DNA of 64,000 nucleotides from Nocardia iowensis (GTDB lineage: Bacteria > Actinomycetota > Actinomycetes > Mycobacteriales > Mycobacteriaceae): positions 8,884,075-8,948,074 of the forward strand of contig NZ_CP078145.1 of NCBI RefSeq assembly GCF_019222765.1. The letters run 5' to 3'. The translations under genes and the position numbers were made by a program. Shown piece by piece: positions 18,328 to 27,386 of the stretch (position 1 is its first letter; the number at the start of each line of letters is the position of its first letter). A model generated the notes under the pieces. The model was not told the DNA's origin, ran no database searches, and was given only the letters and a program-made list of their open reading frames with translations.

Positions 18328-19248
18328 ATGGACGAGAAACCTATGCATGCCGCTTCGCACACCGGGTCGCTACCTGCTCGCCGCCGGGGGGCACAGCTAA
18401 CCCGCAGGCTGCGGGCGGGCGCCCTGTTGTCCGCGACCATCGCGGCGGCGGGTGTCCTGCTCGTCGCGCCCGCCGAGGCCGAACCCATCCCCGGGCTCGG
18501 TTCCGGATCGGCCGGTTCGGCAACCGAGCCACAGCCGCAGCAGCCGAACTTCGCGCCGCCCTCGATCAACATCGCCGATGGCGAGGTGGTCGGGGTGGCC
18601 CAGCCGATCATCATCAACTTCAAGGACCCGGTGACCGATCAGGCCACCGCCGAGAAGTTCATCAAGATCACCTCGTCGAAGCCGGCGCCGGGCCACTTCT
18701 ACTGGCGCGGCGACAAGCAGGTGCGCTGGCGGCCGAACGAGTTCTGGCCGGACAACACCGACGTGCAGGTGCAGGCGGGCGAGACCCGCAGCGCCTTCAA
18801 GATCGGCGACGCCCTGGTCAGCACGGCCGACGACAACACGCACACCATCACCATCACCCGCAATGGTGAGGAGGTGAAGACGATGCCGACCTCGATGGGC
18901 AAGCCCAAGCACGAGACCCCGAACGGCACCTACATCGTCGGCGAGCAACTGCGCAAGATGATCATGGATTCGTCCACCTACGGTGTCCCCGTCACCGATC
19001 CCGAGGGCTACAAACTCGAGGTCGAGTACGCGACCCGCATCTCCAACAGCGGCATCTTCGTGCACGCGGCCCCGTGGTCGGTCGGACAGCAGGGCAAGTC
19101 CAACGCCAGCCACGGCTGCCTGAACGTGAGCACCGAGAACGCCAAGTGGTTCATGGAGAACACCCGCCGGGGTGACCCGGTCGTCATCGTGAACACCAAG
19201 GGCGGAACGCTGAGCGCCAGCGACGGTTTGGGCGACTGGAACGACTAG
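18328..19248 (+). CDS. L,D-transpeptidase
   Basis: A 306-residue wall cross-linking enzyme that makes 3-3 peptide bridges. The N-terminal signal (RLRAGALLSATIAAAGVLLV, ending about 50) is followed by an Ig-like domain (SINIADGEVVGVAQPIII...) and a YkuD catalytic domain. The active-site motif is IFVHAAPWS...ASHGCLNVS with Cys at about 264. Architecture resembles mycobacterial LdtMt2/LdtMt1. The ATG at 18328 has GAGATGGA upstream; an ATG at 18343 is an alternative. A terminator follows. Confidence 0.88.
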   Translation: MDEKPMHAASHTGSLPARRRGAQLTRRLRAGALLSATIAAAGVLLVAPAEAEPIPGLGSGSAGSATEPQPQQPNFAPPSINIADGEVVGVAQPIIINFKDPVTDQATAEKFIKITSSKPAPGHFYWRGDKQVRWRPNEFWPDNTDVQVQAGETRSAFKIGDALVSTADDNTHTITITRNGEEVKTMPTSMGKPKHETPNGTYIVGEQLRKMIMDSSTYGVPVTDPEGYKLEVEYATRISNSGIFVHAAPWSVGQQGKSNASHGCLNVSTENAKWFMENTRRGDPVVIVNTKGGTLSASDGLGDWND

Positions 19249-19283
19249 CAGGTTCGCCGCTCCGGCGGCACAAGACACGTCAC

Positions 19284-19338
19284 GAAGCCGAACATTACGA
19301 TCAATTAGCAGTTTGCTGATCGTGGTGTTCGGCTTTTT
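19284..19338 (+). terminator. Rho-independent-type terminator
   Basis: AAGCCGAACA ... TGTTCGGCTT, with an extended inner stem (ACGATCA/TGATCGT) and followed by TTTTT, ends the L,D-transpeptidase transcript. One of the few terminators here with a T-tract. Confidence 0.75.
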
Positions 19339-19411
19339 GATTCACTGTGCGCGTGCTCGAGAAGTTCAGCGGTCGGGGGGCCGGCGTTAACCGACTGTTT
19401 GCTCCCGTCCG

Positions 19412-19417
19412 TAGAGT
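19412..19417 (+). promoter_or_regulatory. Candidate -10 element of the ugp operon
   Basis: TAGAGT lies 7 bases before the GTG at 19425, with TTAACC about 19 bases further upstream as a weak -35. The spacing places the transcript start at the GTG itself, which would make a leaderless message, a common actinobacterial arrangement. Confidence 0.35.
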
Positions 19418-19424
19418 GCGCGAC

Positions 19425-20354
19425 GTGCGAGCGAGGCCGGAACGAGTACTGCCCCAACCGCGCGGACGTGGTCTGCGCAACCGGCCCTGGCAGGACTACG
19501 CCCTGTTCCTCGTTTTGGTCGTGCCGAATCTCGCGCTGCTGACGCTGTTCGTCTACCGGCCGTTGATCGACAACATCCGGCTCTCGTTCTACGACTGGAA
19601 CATTTCCGATCCGGTGGCCACTTTCATCGGAGTCGCCAACTACCGCGAGTGGTGGAGTCGGCCGGATTCCTGGGACATCGTCACCAACACAGTGGTTTTC
19701 ACCCTCGCGGCGGTGGTCGGCAGCATGGTGCTCGGTCTCGCGCTCGCGTTGCTGCTGGACCGGAAGTTGTTCGGCCGCAATGTGGTCCGCTCGGCGATCT
19801 TCGCACCGTTCGTCATCTCCGGCGCCGCCATCGGCGTGGCCTTCCAGTTCATCTTCGATCCGAGCTTCGGTCTGGTCCAGGATGTCTTGCACCGCATCGG
19901 TGTCGCACAGGTGCCCGACTTCTATCAGGACCCGCACTGGGCGCTGTTCATGGTGACGGTGACCTACATCTGGAAGAATCTCGGCTACAGCTTCGTCATT
20001 TATCTGGCCGCGCTGCAAGGGGTTCGGGCCGAGCTGATGGAGGCGGCCGAGATGGACGGCGCGAGCCGGTGGACCACCTTCACCAAGGTGCTGCTGCCGC
20101 AGCTGCGCCCGACCACATTCTTCCTGTCGATCACGGTGCTGCTGAACTCGTTGCAGGTCTTCGACATCATCAACGTGATGACCCGCGGCGGTCCGCTCGG
20201 CACCGGCACCACCACGATGGTCTACCAGGTGTACGAGGAATCTTTCCGTAATTTCCGCGCCGGGTACGGCGCGACCGTGGCCACCATCATGTTCGTGGTG
20301 CTGCTGGTCGTCACGCTGGTGCAGGTTCGCGTCATGGATCGGAACGAACAGTGA
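19425..20354 (+). CDS. ugpA: Glycerophosphodiester ABC transporter permease UgpA
   Basis: About 309 residues, MalF/UgpA-type permease with six helices and the EAA loop (LMEAAEMDGASRWTTFTKVLLPQ) that docks on the ATPase. It is first in a ugpA-ugpE-ugpB-ugpC operon, the same order as M. tuberculosis Rv2835c-Rv2832c. The start is uncertain: GTG at 19425 fits a leaderless message, while GTGs at 19416 and 19347 are also in frame, the latter sitting right behind the terminator of the previous gene. Confidence 0.82.
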   Translation: MRARPERVLPQPRGRGLRNRPWQDYALFLVLVVPNLALLTLFVYRPLIDNIRLSFYDWNISDPVATFIGVANYREWWSRPDSWDIVTNTVVFTLAAVVGSMVLGLALALLLDRKLFGRNVVRSAIFAPFVISGAAIGVAFQFIFDPSFGLVQDVLHRIGVAQVPDFYQDPHWALFMVTVTYIWKNLGYSFVIYLAALQGVRAELMEAAEMDGASRWTTFTKVLLPQLRPTTFFLSITVLLNSLQVFDIINVMTRGGPLGTGTTTMVYQVYEESFRNFRAGYGATVATIMFVVLLVVTLVQVRVMDRNEQ

Positions 20355-21238
20355 TCAAGGATCCGGCTGTGGCGAATAGCGGCCTGTCCCGCACGATTTC
20401 CTACCAGCGCCGCCAACGTTGGGTGACGCTGCTCGGTTACGCGGCCATGGTGTGCGTGCTGATCATTGTCGGCGTTCCGCTGTTCTGGATCGTCATCACC
20501 TCGTTCAAGGCCCGCCCGGACATCTACGTGCAGCCCGCGGTGTACTGGCCACACAGCTGGCATCCGGAGAACTATCGCGATGCCACCACAACGCTGCCGT
20601 TCTGGACCTTCCTGAGCAATTCACTGATCGTCACCGGGGTGATCTCGGCGGTGAAGTTCGTGCTCGGCGTGTTCAGCGCGTACGGGCTGGTGTTCCTTCG
20701 GTTCCCCGGTAAGTCGGTGGTGTTCCTGGTGATCATCGCGGCGCTGATGGTGCCGAACCAGATCACCGTGATCTCCAACTACGCGCTGGTCTCCCAGCTC
20801 GGCTGGCGAAACACCTTGGTGGGCATCATCGTTCCGCTCTGCGGGGTCGCGTTCGGCACCTTCTTGATGCGCAACCATTTCCTTTCGCTGCCATCGGAGG
20901 TGATCGAGGCCGCCAGGATGGACGGCGCCAATTGGTGGCGGCTGCTGACCAGGGTGGTGCTGCCGATGTCCGGGCCGACCATGGTCGCCTTCGCGGTGGT
21001 CACGCTGGTCAACGAGTGGAACGAATACCTCTGGCCGTTCCTGATGGCCGACGGCCCCGAGGTCGCCACGTTGCCGGTCGGGCTGACGCTGCTGCAGAAC
21101 ACCGAGAACCCGAGCGTCACCAACTGGGGGCCGGTCATGTCGGGCACGTTGCTGACGATGCTGCCGATCCTGGTCGTGTTCCTGCTGCTGCAACGCCACA
21201 TGATCAAAGGCCTCACCTCGGGTGCGGTCAAAGGTTAG
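20351..21238 (+). CDS. ugpE: Glycerophosphodiester ABC transporter permease UgpE
   Basis: A 295-residue MalG/UgpE-type permease with six helices and the EAA loop (VIEAARMDGANWWRLLTRVV). Its GTG start overlaps the ugpA stop by 4 bases (GTGA), so translation is coupled. It forms the membrane channel with UgpA. Confidence 0.87.
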   Translation: MIKDPAVANSGLSRTISYQRRQRWVTLLGYAAMVCVLIIVGVPLFWIVITSFKARPDIYVQPAVYWPHSWHPENYRDATTTLPFWTFLSNSLIVTGVISAVKFVLGVFSAYGLVFLRFPGKSVVFLVIIAALMVPNQITVISNYALVSQLGWRNTLVGIIVPLCGVAFGTFLMRNHFLSLPSEVIEAARMDGANWWRLLTRVVLPMSGPTMVAFAVVTLVNEWNEYLWPFLMADGPEVATLPVGLTLLQNTENPSVTNWGPVMSGTLLTMLPILVVFLLLQRHMIKGLTSGAVKG

Positions 21239-21322
21239 GCGTACCTCCGCATTCGCTCCGGCCATGCGCGGTCCAAAGACGGACTCCGTCCGGCTGCGCC
21301 TACTAGATACAGGAGAACAAAC

Positions 21323-22651
21323 GTGTCCACTTCTCAGTTCCCCGCGCTGTCCCGGCGCGGATTCATCGGGCTGGCCGGTGCCGTCGCCGCGGGCGCGGCG
21401 CTCACCGCGTGCGCGGGCACCGGCGGTGGCGCCAAGCAGTCCGGCGACGCCAATACCATCAACTTCTGGTCCAATCACCCTGGTAGCTCGAAGGATCAGG
21501 AAACCGAGCTGATCAAGCGGTTCCACGAGAAGTTCCCCGACCTGAAGGTCAACCTGATCGACGCGGGCAAGAACTACGAGGAGGTGTCGCAGAAGTTCAA
21601 TGCGGCGCTCTCCGGTGGTGAACTGCCCGATGTCGTTGTGCTGTCCGATGTCTGGTGGTTCAACTACGCGCTCAACGGGTCCATCGAACCGCTGGACGGG
21701 CACTTCGGCGCCGCGGGTGTGCGGCTGGACGACTACGTCGACTCGCTGGCCGCCGACTACCTGTTCAACGGCAAGCACTACGCGCTGCCGTACTCGCGGT
21801 CGACGCCGCTGTTCTACTACAACAAGGATGTCTGGGCGAAAGCCGGTCTGCCGGACCGTGGCCCGGAGAGCTGGCCGGAATTCGACGAGTGGGGTCCGAA
21901 GATCCAGGCCGTGGTCGGCGACGGCAAGCTCGCGCACGGCTGGGGCGACGCGAAGAACTATCTCGCCTGGACTTTCCAGGGCCCGAACTGGACCTTCGGT
22001 GGCGCCTACTCCGACGGCTGGCAGCTGAAGTTCACCGAACCCGGCACGATCGCGGCGGGCCAGTTCCTGCGCGACATGATCCACACCAAGAAGTACGCGG
22101 GGATCAAGCCGCAGATCGCCGTCGATTTCGGCACCGGCGTCATCGCCTCGACCATCGCCTCCACCGGTGACCTCAAGGGCATCAAGCAGAACGCGGAAGG
22201 CAAACTGCAGTTCGGCACCGCGTTCCTGCCGCACCCGAACGGGCCCGGCGTCACGACCGGCGGCGCCGGTCTGGCGATTCCGGCGCGCATTTCCGACCAG
22301 CGAAAAGTGAACGCGCTCAAGTTCATCGAGTTCATCACCAACGCGTCGAACACGGCGTACTTCGCGCAGGCGACCGGGTACATGCCGGTGCGCAAGTCGG
22401 CCGTCGCCGACCCGGGCGTGCAGGACTTCCTGGCGAAGAACCCGAACGCGAAGGTCGCCATCGATCAGCTGCCGCTGACCAAGTCGCAGGACTACGCGCG
22501 GGTGTTCGTGCCGGGCGGCGACCAGATCATCGGCACCGGGTTGGAGCAGATCGGGCTGCAGAACGCCGATCCGGCAACCGTTTTCGCCAATGTCAGCAGC
22601 CAGCTGCAGGCCATCATCGACCGGCAGATCACGCCCAAACTGCCCAAGTAA
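21323..22651 (+). CDS. ugpB: Glycerophosphodiester-binding lipoprotein UgpB
   Basis: A 442-residue solute-binding lipoprotein. The signal has a twin-arginine-like start (SRRGFIGLAGA) and lipobox LTAC. The mature protein closely follows M. tuberculosis UgpB as I remember it (INFWSNHPGSSKDQETELI, LIDAGKNYEEVSQKFNAAL, PYSRSTPLFYYNKDVW, WTFQGPNWTFGGAYSD). That homologue binds glycerophosphocholine. GTG start with AGGAG upstream. It lies third in the operon. Confidence 0.88.
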   Translation: MSTSQFPALSRRGFIGLAGAVAAGAALTACAGTGGGAKQSGDANTINFWSNHPGSSKDQETELIKRFHEKFPDLKVNLIDAGKNYEEVSQKFNAALSGGELPDVVVLSDVWWFNYALNGSIEPLDGHFGAAGVRLDDYVDSLAADYLFNGKHYALPYSRSTPLFYYNKDVWAKAGLPDRGPESWPEFDEWGPKIQAVVGDGKLAHGWGDAKNYLAWTFQGPNWTFGGAYSDGWQLKFTEPGTIAAGQFLRDMIHTKKYAGIKPQIAVDFGTGVIASTIASTGDLKGIKQNAEGKLQFGTAFLPHPNGPGVTTGGAGLAIPARISDQRKVNALKFIEFITNASNTAYFAQATGYMPVRKSAVADPGVQDFLAKNPNAKVAIDQLPLTKSQDYARVFVPGGDQIIGTGLEQIGLQNADPATVFANVSSQLQAIIDRQITPKLPK

Positions 22652-22720
22652 TGCCCGCACCCGTCGGCGGCCACCTCGGCGTGGCCGCCGTCGCGAATTC
22701 ATCCGAGGAGATCGACGCCC

Positions 22721-23800
22721 ATGGCCACAGTGCAGTTCGACGGGGTGACGCATCTGTATCCCGGTGCGCCGACACCCGCTGTCGACAGCCTGGAAATCGA
22801 CATCGCCGATGGCGAGTTCATCGTCCTCGTCGGCCCATCGGGCTGCGGCAAGTCGACCAGCCTGCGCATGCTGGCCGGCTTGGAATCGGTGGAGGCGGGT
22901 CGAATCCTGATCGGCGGCAAGGACGTCACCGGTCTGCCGCCGCGGGCCCGCGATGTGGCGATGGTGTTCCAGAGCTACGCGCTGTACCCGAATATGACCG
23001 TCGCGCAGAACATGGGCTTCGCGTTGCGCAACGCGGGCATGAACAAGGCCGACACCCTGGTGCGGGTGCAGGAGGCGGCGAAGATGCTGGAACTGGAGCA
23101 CCTGCTGGACCGCAAACCGGCGAAACTGTCCGGCGGCCAACGGCAACGAGTCGCGATGGGCCGCGCGATCGTGCGCAGGCCGCAGGTGTTCTGCATGGAC
23201 GAGCCGCTGTCCAATCTGGACGCGAAGCTGCGGGTCAGCACCCGTTCGCAGATCGCCGCGCTGCAGAAGCGGCTCGGCACCACCACCGTGTACGTCACCC
23301 ACGATCAGGTGGAGGCGATGACCATGGGCGACCGGGTCGCGGTGCTGCTGGACGGCAAATTGCAGCAGATCGCCGCGCCCCGTGAGCTTTACGACAATCC
23401 GGTGAATACCTTCGTCGCCGGATTCATCGGTTCGCCGGGGATGAACCTGCTGGAGGCGCCCGTGCGCGACGGGGCGGCGGTGCTGGATGATCTGCGAATC
23501 CCGTTGCCGCGGACCGCGAAAACGGGTGAGCGGGTGGTTGTCGGCATTCGGCCCGAGTCGTGGGAGGTGACCACCGAGGACGGCGGCCTCACCGTCGCCG
23601 CCGAACTGCTGGAGGAGCTGGGCGCGGAGTCATTCGTCTACAGCCACGGCGTGGCCGAAGACTGGAACAGCCGCTCGGGCAAGGTGGTCGTCCGAGTCGA
23701 CCGCCGCTTCCAGGTAGCGCTCGGCGACCAGCTACGGCTGCGCCCCAAGCTCGACGACGTCTTCTTCTTCGATTCCGAAACCGAGGAACGCCTACGCTGA
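22721..23800 (+). CDS. ugpC: ABC transporter ATPase UgpC
   Basis: A 359-residue MalK/UgpC-type ATPase. Walker A GPSGCGKST at 38-46, signature LSGGQ at 136-140, Walker B VFCMDE at 156-161 and H-loop His at about 194 are all intact. The C-terminal third is an OB-type regulatory domain. ATG at 22721 with GAGGAG 10 bases upstream. It energises UgpA/UgpE, and as a MalK-type subunit it might also serve other sugar transporters. Confidence 0.88.
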   Translation: MATVQFDGVTHLYPGAPTPAVDSLEIDIADGEFIVLVGPSGCGKSTSLRMLAGLESVEAGRILIGGKDVTGLPPRARDVAMVFQSYALYPNMTVAQNMGFALRNAGMNKADTLVRVQEAAKMLELEHLLDRKPAKLSGGQRQRVAMGRAIVRRPQVFCMDEPLSNLDAKLRVSTRSQIAALQKRLGTTTVYVTHDQVEAMTMGDRVAVLLDGKLQQIAAPRELYDNPVNTFVAGFIGSPGMNLLEAPVRDGAAVLDDLRIPLPRTAKTGERVVVGIRPESWEVTTEDGGLTVAAELLEELGAESFVYSHGVAEDWNSRSGKVVVRVDRRFQVALGDQLRLRPKLDDVFFFDSETEERLR

Positions 23801-23814
23801 CGGCGCTCCCCGGC

Positions 23815-23846
23815 CCGGAGTCGATCGAGCTCTGCATCGACTCCGG
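23815..23846. terminator. Bidirectional terminator hairpin
   Basis: CCGGAGTCGAT and its perfect complement enclose a 10-base loop. It lies between the convergent ugpC and M13 peptidase genes. Confidence 0.65.
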
Positions 23847-23875
23847 TCACACGGCGCAAAAGCCGGGGCGTCCGG

Positions 23876-25894
23876 TCACCAGATCTTCACGCGCTCCGTC
23901 GGCTCCAGATATAGCGCGTCGCCGGGCTTCACTTCGAAGGCTTCGTGGAAGCTGTCGATGTTGCGGACGACGGCGTTGCAGCGGAATTCCGGTGGGGAGT
24001 GGGGGTCGACGGTGAGGCGGCGGATGGCCTCCTCGGTGCGGACCTTGGTGCGCCAGACTTGGGCCCAGCCGTAGAAGACGCGCTGTAGACCGGTGAGGCC
24101 GTCGAGCACCGGCGGTTCGGCGCCGTCGAGGGAGATCTTGTAGGCCTGCAGGGCGATGGAGAGGCCGCCGAGGTCACCGATGTTCTCGCCGATGGTGAAT
24201 TCGCCGTTGACCGTGTGCTCGTCCGGTAGGTCCTTGGGCGACAGCACGCTGTACTGGTCGATCAAAGCCTTTGTGCGCTTGCCGAATTCGGTGCGGTCGT
24301 CGTCGGTCCACCAATCGATCATGTTGCCGTCGCCGTCGTATTTGGCGCCCTGATCGTCGAAACCGTGGCCGATCTCGTGGCCGATCACCGCGCCGATACC
24401 GCCGTAGTTGGCGGCGTCGTCGGCATTCATGTCGAACATCGGCGGCTGCAGAATCGCCGCGGGGAAGACGATTTCGTTCATGCCGGGGTTGTAGTAGGCA
24501 TTCACGGTCTGCGGCGTCATGAACCATTCGTCGTGATCGACCGGGCCGCCGAGCTTGTTCAGGTCGCGATCGTGGTCGGCGGCATAACCGTTGCGGTAAT
24601 TGCCGACCAGATCGGCCGGGTCGATCACCACGTCGGAATAGTCGCGCCACTTGTCCGGGTAGCCGATCTTCGGGGTGAACTTCTCCAGCTTGGCCAGCGC
24701 GGCCGCCCTGGTGTCCTGGCCCATCCAGTCCAGCTGGGCGATGTTGCGGCGGTAGGCCTCCTGCAAGTTGGCGACCAGGTCCACCATCCGAGCCTTGGCC
24801 GCAGGCGGGAAGTGCTCGGCCACATACAATTTGCCCACCGCCTCGCCGAGCAGGTCCTGCACCAGCGAAACGCCGCGCTTCCAGCGTTCCCGGTTCTCCT
24901 TGGCACCGGTCAGTGTGCGGCCGTAGAAGCCGAAGCTCTCCTCGACCAGCTCATCGGTGAGATACGGTGCGCGCGAACGGATCACCCGCCAGGCCGCCCA
25001 CGCCTGCCAGTCGGCCAGCGATTCCTCGGCCCACACCTGAGCGAAGGTGCGTAGGTAGTCCGGCTGACGCACCACGACTTCGGCGAACAAGTCGGGGCCG
25101 GGCTTGTCGACGCCCGCAGCGAGTGCCGAAGTCCATGCCGCCCAATCGAACTCGGGATAGTCGGCGGTCAGTGCGGCGAAAGTGGTGAGGTTGTAGCTAC
25201 GTTCGGCGTCGCGGCGACGAACCACGTCCCAGTGTCCGGCGGCGAGCTTGCGTTCCAGCTCGAACACCCGCTGCCCGACCGTATCCAGGTCCGACGGCAG
25301 CAGCGCGCCGATCCGGGGATCGGCGGCGGCCAGCGCGAACATCCGGCCGACGTGTGCGATGTACTCCGCCCGGATCTCGGCGGATTCGTCCTGGCGGTAG
25401 TACGACTCGTCGGGCAGCCCGATGCCGGACTGGGTGGCGTGCACCAGGTAGCGGTCGGAGTTCTTGTCGTCGGTGTCGACGTAATACCCGACAGCACCGC
25501 CGACACCGGTGCGCTGCAAACTGCCGAGCAGGGTCGCGAACGCACTCCGGTCGGTGACCTGATGGATCGCGGCGAGCTCCGCCGAGATCGGCGTGAGCCC
25601 GGCGGCCGCCACCGTCTCGGTGTCCATGAAGCTGGTGAACAGATCGCCGATCTTGCGGGCATCGCTGCCCGGTTCCGACGGTTCGGCGGCCGCGTTCTGG
25701 ATGATCACCTGGACATCCCGCTCCGCCTGGTCGTACAGGGTGCGCAGCGCGCCGTCCACCGCCCGGTCGGCCGGTATCTCGTGGTCGGCCAGCCATTTGC
25801 CGTTGACATGCGCGAACAGGTCGTCCTGCACCCGCACGCCCTGGTCGATGTAGGACAGATCGATACCGGAAGGGCTGGTCAGCTCGGAAGTCAC
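23876..25894 (-). CDS. M13 family (neprilysin-like) zinc metallopeptidase
   Basis: A 672-residue peptidase of the PepO/Zmp1 type. Zinc motif H506-E-I-G-H510 and third ligand E570 in GENIGDLGG are intact. The substrate-binding NAYYNPGMNEIVFPAAILQP is at about 466-485, and the C-terminus is shortened to VKIW. No signal peptide is seen, as in mycobacterial Zmp1. GTG start with CTGGAG just upstream. Monocistronic, facing ugpC. It likely degrades short peptides. Confidence 0.88.
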   Translation of the reverse strand: MTSELTSPSGIDLSYIDQGVRVQDDLFAHVNGKWLADHEIPADRAVDGALRTLYDQAERDVQVIIQNAAAEPSEPGSDARKIGDLFTSFMDTETVAAAGLTPISAELAAIHQVTDRSAFATLLGSLQRTGVGGAVGYYVDTDDKNSDRYLVHATQSGIGLPDESYYRQDESAEIRAEYIAHVGRMFALAAADPRIGALLPSDLDTVGQRVFELERKLAAGHWDVVRRRDAERSYNLTTFAALTADYPEFDWAAWTSALAAGVDKPGPDLFAEVVVRQPDYLRTFAQVWAEESLADWQAWAAWRVIRSRAPYLTDELVEESFGFYGRTLTGAKENRERWKRGVSLVQDLLGEAVGKLYVAEHFPPAAKARMVDLVANLQEAYRRNIAQLDWMGQDTRAAALAKLEKFTPKIGYPDKWRDYSDVVIDPADLVGNYRNGYAADHDRDLNKLGGPVDHDEWFMTPQTVNAYYNPGMNEIVFPAAILQPPMFDMNADDAANYGGIGAVIGHEIGHGFDDQGAKYDGDGNMIDWWTDDDRTEFGKRTKALIDQYSVLSPKDLPDEHTVNGEFTIGENIGDLGGLSIALQAYKISLDGAEPPVLDGLTGLQRVFYGWAQVWRTKVRTEEAIRRLTVDPHSPPEFRCNAVVRNIDSFHEAFEVKPGDALYLEPTERVKIW

Positions 25895-26011
25895 GATCTC
25901 CAGTATGCAGAAAACGCGCTGCCGGGCGCCGCCGTCGACAGACCTCGGCCGGGCGGAGCGAACAGGCGGGCGCGCGACAGTCCGTCCCCGACCGTATCGA
26001 CTGCTACCAAG

Positions 26012-26392
26012 TCAGGCGGTCAGCGCGATGCGGTCGAACTCGCCGTCCCGCACGCCGAGCAGAAAGGCGTCCCACTCCTGCGGGGTGTAGTCGAGGACGG
26101 TATCGCCGTGCCGGAGCGTGGTGTGACCGTCGGCCGCGGTGTGCGCGGTCAGTACGCCCGGCGTTCGCTCGCGCAGGCGGAGCGTGTCGAGGAACGTGGT
26201 CCATTCGCGCGCGGTAACGGTGATGACGGGCTCGTCCGCGGGGCGGTTTGCCGGGTTACGGCGGTATTTGCTGTCACGTATGAGCACCGCGTCACCATCG
26301 AAGCGGACCTCGACACATTGATTGCCGTTGTTCGACCGAGTCGATGTGAACCAGTCAGTGAAAACCGACCGGGGAGTAGCGGTGGGGGCCAT
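26012..26392 (-). CDS. DUF397 protein
   Basis: A 126-residue protein with the DUF397 signature: an N-terminal WFTSTRSNNGNQCVEVRFDG followed by VLIRDSKYR, and a repeated similar segment in the second half (LRHGDTVLDYTPQEWDAFL), as if the domain were duplicated. It lies 9 bases downstream of the XRE regulator on the same strand. In Streptomyces such pairs (WhiJ-type loci) control development, with the DUF397 partner antagonising the DNA-binding protein. Confidence 0.8.
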   Translation of the reverse strand: MAPTATPRSVFTDWFTSTRSNNGNQCVEVRFDGDAVLIRDSKYRRNPANRPADEPVITVTAREWTTFLDTLRLRERTPGVLTAHTAADGHTTLRHGDTVLDYTPQEWDAFLLGVRDGEFDRIALTA

Positions 26393-26401
26393 GGCCAGAT
26401 T

Positions 26402-27253
26402 TTACACTTGGGCATACGTCCTGATCAGGGTCGATGATTCGTCATGATCCAGCGATTGGTCTTGTGCGCGAACGTAAGCGAAGCCCAGATCGCGCACCAA
26501 TTCCGGATCGTCGACCGCCCCGCCGAAGACGGCGCTCTCCGCCCAGCCGAAGGTCGGCAGCTGTTCGCCGGCGAAGTCGATGAGATGGAAGCTGGACCCG
26601 CCGAGCACCGCGCCAGCGGTGGCGGCGAACGGGATGACCCGCACCTCGATGGTGTCGAGCTCCTCGATCAATTCGGCCAGGTGGATCAGCTGCCCGCGCA
26701 GCACCTCGGGACCTCCGGTCTGTTGCAGCAGGGTGCCCTCGCCGATCACCGCGGTGAGCTCGACCGGCTCCTTGCCGCGCAACCGCTCCTGCCTGCGCAT
26801 CCGGATGGCGACCAGCTGCTCGACCTGCACCGGGCGGATCATCACGTCGGCACTGATCAGCGCACGGGCGTAGTCCTCGGTCTGCAAGAGACCGGGCACG
26901 ACCAGGCTGTCGTAACTGCGTATGCACTGCGCGCCGTATTCCATGCCGTACAACCGCTGCAGTTCGGGCCCGATCAGCGCGGACGATTTGGTCCACCAAC
27001 CCCGCTGCTTGCTCGCCTCCAGCAGCGCGAGCAACTCCGCGCGCTCCTCGGCCTCCACCTCGAGCAGTTCGAGCACCGGGCCGATGGTGTTGGTGGTGAG
27101 CACGCGCCTGCCCTTTTCCACGTGCGACCAGTTGGCCGGGGTGAAGCCGACCCGCTTGGCGAAGCCGGCCGAATCGAAGCCGCGTTGTTCGCGCAGCTCC
27201 CGCAGCCGGAGCACCAGTTCCCAGCGGGCAACGGTTGGCGAGACGGGTGCCAT
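26402..27253 (-). CDS. XRE-family helix-turn-helix regulator with DUF5753 domain (WhiJ-like)
   Basis: A 283-residue protein. The helix-turn-helix (LRELREQRGFDSAGFAKRVG, then TPANWSHVEKGRRVL) spans about 10-60. The C-terminal DUF5753 region includes YDSLVVPGLLQTEDYARAL and IRMRRQERL. I used the ATG at 27253; a TTG at 27301 would add 16 residues. It forms an operon with the DUF397 gene and is divergent from the gene at 27387, so the short gap between them probably holds both promoters and its own operator. Confidence 0.82.
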   Translation of the reverse strand: MAPVSPTVARWELVLRLRELREQRGFDSAGFAKRVGFTPANWSHVEKGRRVLTTNTIGPVLELLEVEAEERAELLALLEASKQRGWWTKSSALIGPELQRLYGMEYGAQCIRSYDSLVVPGLLQTEDYARALISADVMIRPVQVEQLVAIRMRRQERLRGKEPVELTAVIGEGTLLQQTGGPEVLRGQLIHLAELIEELDTIEVRVIPFAATAGAVLGGSSFHLIDFAGEQLPTFGWAESAVFGGAVDDPELVRDLGFAYVRAQDQSLDHDESSTLIRTYAQV

Positions 27254-27386
27254 GACAGGGGATCGTAGCTCGCCGGCTTTCCGGCGTGTGACTATTGTCA
27301 AGCCAGTTGCGCGGCGTTAGGGTCTGGGGCCAGCGGTCGATTCTCCCCACTTCACGCGATCCACCCGCATCGAGGCGAGGTTCGTC

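Noticed and set aside
18035..18400. A 121-codon open frame upstream of the L,D-transpeptidase
   Set aside because: Runs into the transpeptidase start in another frame and has no ribosome site or conserved pattern.
20621..23302. An 893-codon open frame antisense to ugpE, ugpB and ugpC
   Set aside because: It is the complement of three clearly identified genes and its translation is low complexity.
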